NCBI GenBank assembly: GCA_004211905.1 | Contig: SHBP01000001.1 | Coordinates: forward strand, 124,001-188,000 | DNA from: SAR92 clade bacterium | Lineage (GTDB): Bacteria > Pseudomonadota > Gammaproteobacteria > Pseudomonadales > Porticoccaceae | Direction: 5' to 3' | Length of the DNA stretch: 64,000 nt | Shown: positions 8,231 through 18,802 of the stretch, one piece after another | Layout of the letters: every line of letters begins with the position of its first letter | Position numbering within the stretch: the first letter of the stretch is position 1 | Program-made: the position numbers and the translations under genes | The notes under the pieces: generated by a model | Databases searched by the model: none | Seen by the model: the letters and a program-made list of their open reading frames with translations, nothing else | Told to the model about the DNA's origin: nothing

Positions 8231-11200
8231 CTAACTACTCGGAGTTAGCGACGCCAAATGGGCTTCAATTTGGCCTGCTGAATTTCGGGTAGCGTCTGCA
8301 GCAACAACATCACTGATAAGTGCTTCTCCCCTCAGTCCAAAGAGATACCTCAGGGTCAGCAATCCATCGGTTAAAGCATCTATTTGCCCATTGCCATCAA
8401 TGTCTGCAAGATTATTAAGAAGATCTATTCGAGTCTCAATATCTTCTGGAGAAGTATAAATCGCATCTGGCGCTAGGGTTCCAGTAATAAGCGCATCTTC
8501 GCTTAGGCCAAACATACCCCTTAGCAACAAAAGACCATCGGTGAGAGCATCGTATTGCCCGTTACCATCAAGATCTATCGATCCAGACGGGACAGTTCCA
8601 CCGAGGAACTCATCTAATGCCATAATGCCGTCGCTATCCTGATCGCTTGAGGCATCTGATGGGTCGTTTGGATCAAGACCATACTGACTCTCCCAAGCAT
8701 CGGGCATGCCATCTCCGTCTGAATCATATGCATACTCGCCATTGTTAGGATAGACGTCTGAGTTATCCCCTACTCCATCAGTATCACTATCCATAGTCTC
8801 CGAGGAATCTAGCGGAAAAGGATCGACATTATTTGCAACGCCGTCACCATCACTATCATTAGTCGGATCCAGAGGTAAGGCATCATCACTATCGTCCACC
8901 CCATCACCATCATCATCCGTATCCGCATTGTTGCCGACACCGTCCAAATCCGAGTCTAAGTACTCTGTTGGATCCAGCGGCAACGCATCCTCTTCATCTG
9001 CAACTCCATCATTGTCATCGTCATCATCAGCATTGTTACCGATACCATCTAAATCAGTATCTAAACTTTCAGATGGGTCCAAAGGAAACACATCTAAGTC
9101 ATCACTAACGCCATCACCATCATCATCGGTATCCGCATTATCTCCCACACCATCTAAATCAGTATCTATGGTTTCGGCAGGGTCTAGAGGGAAATCATCA
9201 GAATCATTAGGAACTCCGTCACCATCTGTATCTAAAAGAATGGTGATATCGACGATTGCATTCTCACTATCCAAGCGACCATCGTTTACTCTGAAGCTAA
9301 AGCTATCAGAGGTTGCATCAGGTACAGAGCTTATATAGGTTACTATCTGAGACATTTGATCGCCGATCTGAATGCTAGAAATACTTGCATCGATAATAAC
9401 TAACCCGCTTTCCTCGGCAATGTAAGCGGTATTATCATCACTTGATAGAGCTACTCCACGGGAGGCACTAGTGCTGAAGGCTCCCTTAGATTTAGGTTGT
9501 AATTTATCACTGACATCAATCACTTGAAGGCTTGTTAAATCGGCTATGTAGGCATAATTGCCATTTGAGGATAAGCCTAAACCCCAACTGCTTCCGTCTG
9601 TATCAAAACTACTGAGTATTGTCGGATTCGTCGAATCTGTAATGTCCGCAATCTGCAGTCCAAAGCTATCGTCAGAAATATAGGCCGTAGTATCATCACT
9701 GGATAACTTCACCGCAAGAGCACGACCAGGAGTATCGAGGGTACTCACCAGAACCGGGTATGCAGGATTGCTAATATCAATAATGTCTAAGCCGGATTCA
9801 CTCACCGCAACATAAGCCATGCTCTCATCGGAGGATAAGGCAGTGCCATAGGCTGAACCAGAGGTTTCTATAGACCCCAATAAACTCGGACTTTGAGTAT
9901 CGCTAATATCTATTATCTCCAATGAATTAACATCTGCAACATAAGCGATCAAACCATCATCTGACAAAGTAACCCCAAGAGAGAAACCCTCAGTATCAAA
10001 TGTACTTAAAAGGCTCGGGTTGGACGAATCACTCACATCAACAATCTGAAGGCCTGCACTTTCATCGGCAATAAAAATCGTATTACCATCAGAAGAAACT
10101 GCTAAGCTGTAAGCACTCCCATTGGTATCAAAAGTACTCAGTGTCACTGGATTTGAGGCATCACTAACATCGACAATCTGTAACCCAGCCTGGTAATCCG
10201 CAAGGTAAGCTCTAGCACCATCTTGTGAAATAACCACATCTACACCAATACTATTATTAGGTACTGAGCCCAGCAAACTAGGATTAAACGCTACTGCAAA
10301 ATTTCCTTTAGTAGGCTCAGAAGCAAGATAATAAGTAAGCTTGTCGTTCTCTGGATCTGTACCAAATAACGTAATGTCTGTTGGTATTTTTTCAACTAAA
10401 GTAATCTGTTGCGCACGGGCCGAAGGCTTCACATTAGGATAGTCACCTACATTAACTGCCCCTTGACCTTGGCCCCCAGAATTAAGCGTTTGGGTTACAA
10501 CAATCTCTCCTGCCGTCGTCAATAACAAGAAGTCGGCGCCATTCCATCCATCGCCATAGGAATCAGACATTTTCAATGTATAGCGAGCATCTCCCAGACA
10601 CATCATTCCGCTGAAAGGCGCTATGCCTTCGTATAAAACCACACCCACGGCATTTTCGAGCGTCCAACTTACCTCTTCAGGGTAATTCCCGGATGTAACG
10701 TTCACAAAATAAGGAGTGGAGGAACAAGATAATATCCCAGCATTAACTCCATCAATAAGCGCTTGAACTTCATTTAATTGGTCAATATTAGCTCCGCTTG
10801 TTAGTAAGCTAATAGCTGTCTGATAGGCCATAAGATTTTCAGCATTAATATTGACAAGCCCGATAATAGCATTCAAGTCATCAGTTGAGACTTCGCTGGC
10901 ATCTCCAGAATCCGCAGCGAATAGCAATTTGTTAAGAGCGGCACTATTCCGATTAACCGCATCACAATCCTCTATGGGACTTACATCAGCTGAGCCCACA
11001 GAAATAGAAGCCCCAGGCCAACCTGATTTACCTTCGCAGTAACTTAAAAGCTCTAGATTTCTATTGCCAAAAAAACTTTCACTCCCCAACAAAGGCCTAT
11101 CACCCAAAAAACTAGCTGCGATGAGATTATTGTAACTAAACGCCCCTTCCCCTATTTCGGCCACGCTATCAGGAATTGTGATTGATCTAAGAGAGTTACT

Positions 11201-14200
11201 GGTGAAAGCATAATCTTCAATGGAGGTAACACTATTGGGAATAGTCACTGAGGTAATACCTTGACTAGCAAAAGCACCCTCGCCAATTGCTACAACTGGA
11301 GATGAGAAAAAGCCTAGTGTTTCCGGAATCACCAAATTAGTGGCACAGATGTTAACACACCCAGTGAGGGTCAACCGGCCATCAGAGGTGCGCACATAGG
11401 TCCATGTGCCATTATCAGTGATTGAAGTATCCATCCAAATATCAACTGGAGCCACGTTACTATCGAGCTCTCCATCATTAGCTTTGAAGGTAAAATTATC
11501 GGTTGGTGCATCGGTCACAACATCTTGTGATGTATGGGTATAAATCACAGTTTGAGGAATGTTATCTCCAGCGGAAAATGTAGTAGGCTCTACGTCGATA
11601 ACCTGTATCCCATTGAGACTATCCGCTACGTAAACCTTGGCACCATCAGCAGCCAAAACAACATTCAAGGTATTTGATTCTAAGTCAGAGCTGAGACGGA
11701 AATTTCCTAATATAGGACTTGAGGGACTTGCTATATCAACAATTTGTATGCCCGACTCACCATTAGCAATGTAAGCCTTGGAGCCATCAGATGACAATGA
11801 CAAGCCAAACGCAGAGCCACCAATATTTCGCGTACCTAGTAAGACCGGCTCAAAGGAATAACTCACATCAACAACCTGCAAGCCTGCAGAGCCGCTAGCA
11901 AGGTAAACGGTATCCTCATCTATCGACAGCACCACACCTTGGACTGACCCGGCAGTGTTTATTGAACCATACACATAAAGGTTGCTTGCATCACTTACAT
12001 TAACAATGGCTAGTCCTGATGTGCCGTTAGCTACATAAGCCTTAATACCGTTGCTTGATAATGCTACACCAAGCGCCTCACCTCCAGTCTCGAGGGATCC
12101 CCACAAGCTCGGGTTTTCAGCATTAGTTATATCAATAATCTGTAGCCCAGAAGTACCTCCTGAGACATAAGCCTTTGTACCATCCGAGGACAGTGTAACG
12201 TCAGACGCATAGCCATCGGTATCAAATGTTCCTATCAAAGACGGACTGTTCACATCACTGATATCGACAATTTGAAGCCCCGAAGTTCCATCAGCGACAT
12301 AGGCATAATTCCCGCGTACCGCTGCTCCCAGAGCCTCTCCAGTTGTGTCCATGTAAATTGGCACTCCGGGGTTAGTGGGATCTGAGATATCAATAATTGC
12401 AAGACCAGCATCATAATCTGCTACGTAGGCATAGTTATCATTGATGGCAACTTTTCTTGCCTCCCCATCTGTTGGGACACTCCCAAGCAAGCTGGGCTCC
12501 AAAACACTCACCTGCCCCCGGCCTGGAGCATCTACCAAAGAAAATGTAAGCGCTTGATTCTCAGGATCAACTGCACCTAAGCTAACTTCGAGAGAGTTTT
12601 GTGGAGACCCTTCAAATGTCTGAGCTAAAGCGATAGGAGCCTTATTGACATAAGTACCATCAGTACTAATTTCTAGTGTAAAGTTATCGAGACTACCACC
12701 ATCTCCAGAATAAATATCTGTAATAGATAAAACCCAATCTCCTTGCGTGCTTTGATTATTAAGGATATCAAGGGAGCCTTGTTGCGGCCTTATAATTCCT
12801 GACACTACTGGGCTAGAAGAAGCACAGACTAGATCTGAACCATCATCATCAAATACAACATTTATATCTGAGCCCGAAGAATAATCAGGATTTAAACAGG
12901 TATCTTGCGAAAGCAACGTTATGACCGTTCCTGAGGGGGATTCCAGCGTAATGATCAACTCTGCTACATAGGTATGAGACACATCAACGCCAACGTTGAC
13001 GTCAGTGATAACTAGATCTTCGGAGATAGATAAAGTTGAAGACACTGAGGTTGGCTCATCAGACCGTATCGTGATTGGTAGATCTTCGGCTTGGAACAAG
13101 TTTGGCGTAATGAACTTAAATGGAGCACTCGCAGCAGCAACACCACAACTGTTCATAGGTGTCACACGCCAGTAGTACTCCGTCTCACGCTGCAAACCAG
13201 CAATCGTAGTAGACCTGCTATCTACAGTAGATCTGAGAAAAATTTCATTAAAGCTTTCATCGGTAGCTACCTCGACTAAATAGCTGACTGCATTATTCTG
13301 TTTTTGCCATTCTAATTTAGCGGTTAAGCCACTAAGCACACTTTCGTTAGTTGGCAACGCCAAGATAACAGGCTCAAATATCGAACTATAGGCCGAAACA
13401 TTAAATGTAACGGATTGCGCGCGAATGTCTGATGTTGCAACAATCTCAACTGGATAGGTATCGGGTACAATATCGTCTGTGGCTGAGAAAGTTATCTCAA
13501 CGGCAGTACTGTTCACTGAGGCACTGAGCGGGGAAAAGCCAACTGATATCCCAGATGGCGCATTTAGCGACGAGAAATAGGCCGTATCAGTAAACGACGA
13601 TGAAGTTTCATAGATCAACGATGCTGTAGCACTTTCGTTATTGCACACCGCATAATCAAGCTCATCATAGGTTAAAACAATGTCGTCTCGGGTTATGCCA
13701 AAATCTCGGGCATTTATCGCGTAAAAAACATTATCAACCGCATCAACACGCACTCTTGCTGTAGAAGTAACCACATCAGGCAGATCGACTTTATGACTGC
13801 CATCATTATTAACGTTTTCAGCCAATATGTAGGGGTAGGTCAACCCTCCATCAACCGATAATCTAATATTCACAGATTCGGTAAGAATGGGTGTAACGTC
13901 TGTTCCTGCTACAGCCCAGGTGATTGTTTGCTCCGAGGCCGCCAAATACAGCTGTCCATCACCCTGTGATGTAACCGAGAATGCACCATCACTATCTATA
14001 ACCGTAATCTTTGTTCTTGTCGATGCCACACCACCGCCACCCGTCGCATTATCTCTCACAGTGAAAGCAAAGTTAAACTCACGAGGCACCAAAGATAATG
14101 TTTCCCAAGTCGAGCCCACATAAGGGCTTGATAGGGTTAAATCACCAGAAATTACACTGGTTAAGAGAGGGAAATATCGTGTCGGATTTTCAGAGGGCGG

Positions 14201-15712
14201 TAAGGATCTGAAATTTGCACCTTGATTGTTTTCTGGACCAAACACACTACTGGGCACTAAGCCATTGTCAACTTGCTCCCAGGTATAGGTGAGAACATCG
14301 TTCTCATCTACGTCTGTGGCAGACCCTGTTAAAACAAAGGGCGTACCCACCGGAATAGTATAATCTTTGAGCGGCGCCACGGATGGAACAGTATTGTCGA
14401 TATCTTGGTTAACATGGCATGACTGGGCTTTAAGATAGCTCAAACCCTGCAAAATACTGACGTTGTGGTAATAATTGTCTGCAAAAAAAGCTACATTGTC
14501 TTCTCCGGTACCTGCATAGCTCATTATGGTTGTCCCACTTGCAGGCTCTACATTGACTCCTGTGCCCTCTGTGCGCATAGAGAAGGTGTGGTTAGCTCCC
14601 AATTGATGTCCCATCTCATGAGCAACCAGGTTTACAAACTCGCTACCCTCAGGTTGACTTGATGCAGACCAGGCACTTCCTTTTACGTCATCATCACAAA
14701 AGGCTCCAAGCGCTCCAGCATTACCTCCACCACCGATGCCACTGAAGATATGACCAACATCATAATTTTCACTACCGATCACTGAGTCCAAAACAACTTG
14801 GAGTTCACCGTTCATTGTGCCATTTAAATTGCTAGGGTCATCCTGAAAAGGGTCAGTTTCAGAATCGGTATAGACAATAAGATCATTATCATCTATCAGC
14901 TCTAAACGCATCCCTAGATCGGTCTCAAAAATAAAATTGAGCTCCGTCAGGGTCGTATTAATAGCCGCTAAAGCCGACTCAACTGTGCCACCATGAAATT
15001 CTGTATATTGTCCATTAACCGCAACTGCCAAACGGTAAGTGGCAAGGGTGCTTTCATCAGAGAACCCCACCAAAGATGACGTCTTTTCAGTCAACTCAAC
15101 TAATGACTTACCAGTTTTTGCACCCTTAGAGGAAGACCTTGAAGACTGTGGTGTTGAACATACCAGTGGCTCTCTGGGCTTTGCAGCGCTTAACCTTGAA
15201 TAAGCAATATAACTGTCGGATGTTCCAGATATGCTTTTTATTGTCGTTTTGGTTCTAGCTGCAGTATCAACAATAGTTGCCTCCAACCCAGAGCCCGAGT
15301 AACTGAAATAAACCTTCATCTGCGGATAGTCTAAAGAGTAACCGCGATACGCTTTAATATCGGGAAATTTCGCCGCAAGCGCCGATGAGAAGTTTGATTT
15401 TTCTCTCACTTGAAAACGAATCATCTTCCCTTCTGCACTAGGGAAATAAACAACCTCACTACTTGGCCCTCTCATTTGACCGAGATCGAGAGATTGTATA
15501 AAGCGCGGTTTATCCAGAGAAAAAATAACGGAAGACCCTAAGTCTGCATCAAAGGCCTCATTTGCTAGATGATCAGAGGCTTTTCCCTGATAGCTCCAAT
15601 AATGATCTGCGTCAACATGCTGTTTATCAACGGTGTTTTTGTCGTCTGAAGAAAAGACAGTTGGTACAAAAAGCGATAAGGTTAGTAAAACTAAATGCAC
15701 CCACTTAGACAT
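8231..15712 (-). CDS. giant secreted reprolysin-like metalloprotease with nested propellers and dockerin-like tail
   Basis: 2493 residues, beginning with a signal peptide (about 1-22). A propeptide-like region precedes a metzincin domain with the zinc motif HEMGHQLGANH (H365, H369, H375) and a Met-turn TIMSYAG, so it resembles the M12B family. Downstream come an Ig-like region, a fibronectin-III-like domain (about 777-870) and a proprotein-convertase P domain (about 885-1020). Next are a cadherin-like domain interrupted by seven LVIVD repeats (1023-1424), BspA-type leucine-rich repeats (about 1437-1557), a GDGWNG module near 1720, and a second interrupted cadherin-like domain with seven LVIVD repeats (1760-2156). 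Asp-rich thrombospondin type 3 repeats and two dockerin-like repeats end the protein. It is probably exported by Sec and then a type II-like route. AGGGA precedes the ATG by five bases. Its substrate is unknown. Confidence 0.9.
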   Translation of the reverse strand: MSKWVHLVLLTLSLFVPTVFSSDDKNTVDKQHVDADHYWSYQGKASDHLANEAFDADLGSSVIFSLDKPRFIQSLDLGQMRGPSSEVVYFPSAEGKMIRFQVREKSNFSSALAAKFPDIKAYRGYSLDYPQMKVYFSYSGSGLEATIVDTAARTKTTIKSISGTSDSYIAYSRLSAAKPREPLVCSTPQSSRSSSKGAKTGKSLVELTEKTSSLVGFSDESTLATYRLAVAVNGQYTEFHGGTVESALAAINTTLTELNFIFETDLGMRLELIDDNDLIVYTDSETDPFQDDPSNLNGTMNGELQVVLDSVIGSENYDVGHIFSGIGGGGNAGALGAFCDDDVKGSAWSASSQPEGSEFVNLVAHEMGHQLGANHTFSMRTEGTGVNVEPASGTTIMSYAGTGEDNVAFFADNYYHNVSILQGLSYLKAQSCHVNQDIDNTVPSVAPLKDYTIPVGTPFVLTGSATDVDENDVLTYTWEQVDNGLVPSSVFGPENNQGANFRSLPPSENPTRYFPLLTSVISGDLTLSSPYVGSTWETLSLVPREFNFAFTVRDNATGGGGVASTRTKITVIDSDGAFSVTSQGDGQLYLAASEQTITWAVAGTDVTPILTESVNIRLSVDGGLTYPYILAENVNNDGSHKVDLPDVVTSTARVRVDAVDNVFYAINARDFGITRDDIVLTYDELDYAVCNNESATASLIYETSSSFTDTAYFSSLNAPSGISVGFSPLSASVNSTAVEITFSATDDIVPDTYPVEIVATSDIRAQSVTFNVSAYSSIFEPVILALPTNESVLSGLTAKLEWQKQNNAVSYLVEVATDESFNEIFLRSTVDSRSTTIAGLQRETEYYWRVTPMNSCGVAAASAPFKFITPNLFQAEDLPITIRSDEPTSVSSTLSISEDLVITDVNVGVDVSHTYVAELIITLESPSGTVITLLSQDTCLNPDYSSGSDINVVFDDDGSDLVCASSSPVVSGIIRPQQGSLDILNNQSTQGDWVLSITDIYSGDGGSLDNFTLEISTDGTYVNKAPIALAQTFEGSPQNSLEVSLGAVDPENQALTFSLVDAPGRGQVSVLEPSLLGSVPTDGEARKVAINDNYAYVADYDAGLAIIDISDPTNPGVPIYMDTTGEALGAAVRGNYAYVADGTSGLQIVDISDVNSPSLIGTFDTDGYASDVTLSSDGTKAYVSGGTSGLQIIDITNAENPSLWGSLETGGEALGVALSSNGIKAYVANGTSGLAIVNVSDASNLYVYGSINTAGSVQGVVLSIDEDTVYLASGSAGLQVVDVSYSFEPVLLGTRNIGGSAFGLSLSSDGSKAYIANGESGIQIVDIASPSSPILGNFRLSSDLESNTLNVVLAADGAKVYVADSLNGIQVIDVEPTTFSAGDNIPQTVIYTHTSQDVVTDAPTDNFTFKANDGELDSNVAPVDIWMDTSITDNGTWTYVRTSDGRLTLTGCVNICATNLVIPETLGFFSSPVVAIGEGAFASQGITSVTIPNSVTSIEDYAFTSNSLRSITIPDSVAEIGEGAFSYNNLIAASFLGDRPLLGSESFFGNRNLELLSYCEGKSGWPGASISVGSADVSPIEDCDAVNRNSAALNKLLFAADSGDASEVSTDDLNAIIGLVNINAENLMAYQTAISLLTSGANIDQLNEVQALIDGVNAGILSCSSTPYFVNVTSGNYPEEVSWTLENAVGVVLYEGIAPFSGMMCLGDARYTLKMSDSYGDGWNGADFLLLTTAGEIVVTQTLNSGGQGQGAVNVGDYPNVKPSARAQQITLVEKIPTDITLFGTDPENDKLTYYLASEPTKGNFAVAFNPSLLGSVPNNSIGVDVVISQDGARAYLADYQAGLQIVDVSDASNPVTLSTFDTNGSAYSLAVSSDGNTIFIADESAGLQIVDVSDSSNPSLLSTFDTEGFSLGVTLSDDGLIAYVADVNSLEIIDISDTQSPSLLGSIETSGSAYGTALSSDESMAYVAVSESGLDIIDISNPAYPVLVSTLDTPGRALAVKLSSDDTTAYISDDSFGLQIADITDSTNPTILSSFDTDGSSWGLGLSSNGNYAYIADLTSLQVIDVSDKLQPKSKGAFSTSASRGVALSSDDNTAYIAEESGLVIIDASISSIQIGDQMSQIVTYISSVPDATSDSFSFRVNDGRLDSENAIVDITILLDTDGDGVPNDSDDFPLDPAETIDTDLDGVGDNADTDDDGDGVSDDLDVFPLDPSESLDTDLDGIGNNADDDDDNDGVADEEDALPLDPTEYLDSDLDGVGNNADTDDDGDGVDDSDDALPLDPTNDSDGDGVANNVDPFPLDSSETMDSDTDGVGDNSDVYPNNGEYAYDSDGDGMPDAWESQYGLDPNDPSDASSDQDSDGIMALDEFLGGTVPSGSIDLDGNGQYDALTDGLLLLRGMFGLSEDALITGTLAPDAIYTSPEDIETRIDLLNNLADIDGNGQIDALTDGLLTLRYLFGLRGEALISDVVAADATRNSAGQIEAHLASLTPSS
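8250..8577 (-). repeat. two dockerin-like C-terminal repeats
   Basis: Inside the giant protease two copies of a roughly 60-residue unit share DxDGNGQxDALTDGLL, LR, FGL and a following AL segment. The DxDGNGQ part resembles the calcium-binding loop of type I dockerins or EF-hands. Its position at the very C-terminus suggests attachment, sorting or protein-protein binding rather than catalysis. Confidence 0.7.
8730..9232 (-). repeat. thrombospondin type 3-like Asp-rich repeats
   Basis: Within the giant protease a series of units of the form DxDxDGVGNNADxDDDGDGV alternates with PLDPxE segments. Such repeats bind calcium and form a rigid stalk. The DNA is correspondingly repetitive, with many CATCACCATC-like words. 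Confidence 0.85.
9375..10255 (-). repeat. second LVIVD seven-repeat array
   Basis: Seven units of about 42 residues follow the pattern GxAxGxxLSSDGxxAYVAD then GLQIVDVSD. This matches LVIVD repeats, which form beta-propeller blades; seven copies fit one closed propeller. Sequence before (DPENDKLTYYL) and after (DSFSFRVNDGRLDS) looks like two halves of one cadherin/Ig-like domain. Confidence 0.8.
11580..12475 (-). repeat. first LVIVD seven-repeat array
   Basis: Seven units of the same pattern as the second array, for example GEALGVALSSNGIKAYVANG and then GLAIVNVSD. The flanks DPENQALTFSLV and DNFTFKANDGELDS again resemble the two halves of one cadherin-like domain, so the entire nested module appears duplicated within the protein. 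Confidence 0.8.
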
Positions 15713-15810
15713 ATTTTCCCTCTATTATTCCACCAATCGGACTAATCGCATGACCGCCCACTGTCTAGAAATGACGTGCGGGAAAGACTAGGATGAACTC
15801 TTAGCTTCTT

Positions 15811-15816
15811 ATTATA
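15811..15816 (-). promoter_or_regulatory. candidate -10 element of the giant protease gene
   Basis: The minus strand reads a perfect TATAAT about 95 bases before the ATG. TTGCAT lies upstream but with a 20-base spacer, so the -35 is weak or uses a regulator. The rest of the 239-bp gap to purA shows no other feature and no clear purA terminator. Confidence 0.35.
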
Positions 15817-15951
15817 TTTAACGAAAAACACTAATTATGCAATATTAAATCGATGCGGCAACGATACTAAGTTAACTATCAAAATGCAATATCAATATCC
15901 GCGCCTAAATGTGGTGTAACCAACTCAGCTTTATCATGATTTTGATATCTA

Positions 15952-17262
<1,311 letters not shown>

Positions 17263-17284
17263 TTAAACAACCTAACCCTGAGTG

Positions 17285-18463
17285 TTAGGACAAACTCTGA
17301 ACAATATATTTACCATCAACTTTTATGATTTGGCGATCGCATTTCATCTCTTGAAAATCAACATTCTGACCTTCAAATCCCTGCACTACCCGGTTTCCTT
17401 GACTTCGCAAGATCCTGACCTGATCGTGACTTTTGCTATCTGTTGTAAAAGGCGCGAAAATACCACATCCTGAAATAGCTTCGTTCTGGCCTCGAATCAT
17501 GAGTGACTTGAGATCAAAAGCAAAGCCAGTGGCCGGTCGTGCGCGACCAAAAGCCTCTCCGACATGATCATAACGACCGCCATTACCCAGAGCTTTTCCG
17601 AAACCTTCGACATAGCCAGCAAAAACGATTCCAGTATGATAGTGATAACCTGGCATCTCACCCAAATCTATGTACACAGTGACTCCCATCTCTGTAATGG
17701 AATCAACAACAACCGCCAATTGATCGATAGCCTCATGTACCTCTGTTGGAGCTCCAACAAGAGCCTCCCTAGCAGCACCTAATACTTCGACACTTCCCAT
17801 GAGCGTTGGCAGGACATTTAACCATTGCCCCAATTTCTCATCTTCAATATTCACCATTATCCAGTCTTTTAATTCATCTCTGGCCTTGCGCTGTAAAAGC
17901 TCACAAAGCTGGGCTTCAAGAAAATCATCAAGATTAGCCTGACTAAGCAGCCCTCGAAGAATATCGACGTGCCCTAGGTCAAGATGAACCTCCATAACAC
18001 CAGCAGTTTTAAGTGTTTGAAGGAAAATTTCAATAACTTCTATATCCGCCGAGATAGATGCCTCACCAAACAATTCAAGGCCCACAGATATAGGTGCCCG
18101 AGACTCTAATGGCCCTCTCGGGCGAGTATGTAAAACTGTTCCTGCATAGCAAAGGCGGGTAGGCCCTTCACGACGTAAACTATGAGCGTCCATTCTAGCA
18201 GTTTGCGGAGTGATATCCGCACGAATGCCCATCATGCGACCACTGAGTTGGTCGGTAACACGGAAGGTCATTAAGTCGAGATCAGAACCAGAACCACTAA
18301 GCAATGATTCCGTAAACTCCACCATTGGCGGTATAACTAAGTCATAACCCCAATTGTGGTATAAATCGAGTATTTGGCGACGCAAATGTTCAACCAAGCG
18401 AGCCTGTTCTGGCAATACTTCGTCAATACCATCTGGCAACAACCATCGATCTACATTAGTCAC
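17285..18463 (-). CDS. hisZ: ATP phosphoribosyltransferase regulatory subunit
   Basis: A catalytically inactive histidyl-tRNA-synthetase relative that assembles with short-form HisG and makes the first histidine-biosynthesis enzyme active and feedback-regulated. Its 392 residues start with the class II core (LLPDGIDEVLPEQA, IRADITPQTARM, LCYAGTVLHTRP) and end without a tRNA anticodon domain. The start is GTG, chosen because AGAGG lies about six bases upstream and MTNVDRWLLPDG is the family N-terminus. Placement next to purA and away from hisG is normal in pseudomonads. Confidence 0.95.
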   Translation of the reverse strand: MTNVDRWLLPDGIDEVLPEQARLVEHLRRQILDLYHNWGYDLVIPPMVEFTESLLSGSGSDLDLMTFRVTDQLSGRMMGIRADITPQTARMDAHSLRREGPTRLCYAGTVLHTRPRGPLESRAPISVGLELFGEASISADIEVIEIFLQTLKTAGVMEVHLDLGHVDILRGLLSQANLDDFLEAQLCELLQRKARDELKDWIMVNIEDEKLGQWLNVLPTLMGSVEVLGAAREALVGAPTEVHEAIDQLAVVVDSITEMGVTVYIDLGEMPGYHYHTGIVFAGYVEGFGKALGNGGRYDHVGEAFGRARPATGFAFDLKSLMIRGQNEAISGCGIFAPFTTDSKSHDQVRILRSQGNRVVQGFEGQNVDFQEMKCDRQIIKVDGKYIVQSLS

Positions 18464-18494
18464 GAGAACCTCTTAATTTGTATCACTATTAAAT

Positions 18495-18680
18495 TTACCG
18501 CCACATCCACAGTAACAATAAACCGATTACCATGCTAAATAGCCCTATCAAGCGCATAGACCTTTCATTGACTGATGCGAGCATTTTCGCCATCTCCCGC
18601 CACCTATTAGGCGCGGTAAAAGGCATAATTCCCTCAAATATAAGCATTAGGGCTATAGCACGCCCAATATCTTCTAGCAT
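18495..18680 (-). CDS. DUF2065 small membrane protein (YjeT family)
   Basis: A 61-residue protein with two hydrophobic segments around the conserved EGIMPFTAPNRWR and ending LIGLFSMVIGLLLLW. This is the DUF2065/YjeT family, found next to hflC in many gammaproteobacteria; function unknown. ATG at 18680 is preferred over an in-frame GTG at 18701 because AGGA lies six bases upstream of the ATG and the GTG sits in the tail of a terminator. A terminator separates it from hflC. Confidence 0.85.
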   Translation of the reverse strand: MLEDIGRAIALMLIFEGIMPFTAPNRWREMAKMLASVNERSMRLIGLFSMVIGLLLLWMWR

Positions 18681-18701
18681 TTCTAGTCCTGCCACCAACA
18701 C

Positions 18702-18726
18702 AAAAAAACCGGGTTTCCCCGGTTTT
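18702..18726 (-). terminator. rho-independent terminator after hflC
   Basis: On the minus strand AAAACCGGG, loop GAAA, CCCGGTTTT is followed by further T residues. This nine-base-pair stem with a stable GNRA tetraloop lies 77 bases beyond the hflC stop and directly before the DUF2065 gene. Confidence 0.93.
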
Positions 18727-18802
18727 CGAATTTTAGCAAAACCTCAGCCAATGTGGCAGAGATTTGTGAACTAAATCACTATTTCTAAACATCGGGACCC
18801 AA

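Noticed and set aside
8735-9232. Possible frameshift or assembly error in the repetitive Asp-rich region of the giant protease
   Set aside because: The frame stays open through all repeats and into the C-terminal dockerin-like pair, with a terminator right after.
8928-9338. Plus-strand frame of 136 codons rich in Ser and Pro
   Set aside because: It is the antisense shadow of the Asp-rich thrombospondin type 3 repeats; composition follows the repeat and there is no family match.
17285-18463. hisZ without hisG as an anomaly
   Set aside because: Separation of hisZ from hisG and linkage to purA is normal in pseudomonads.
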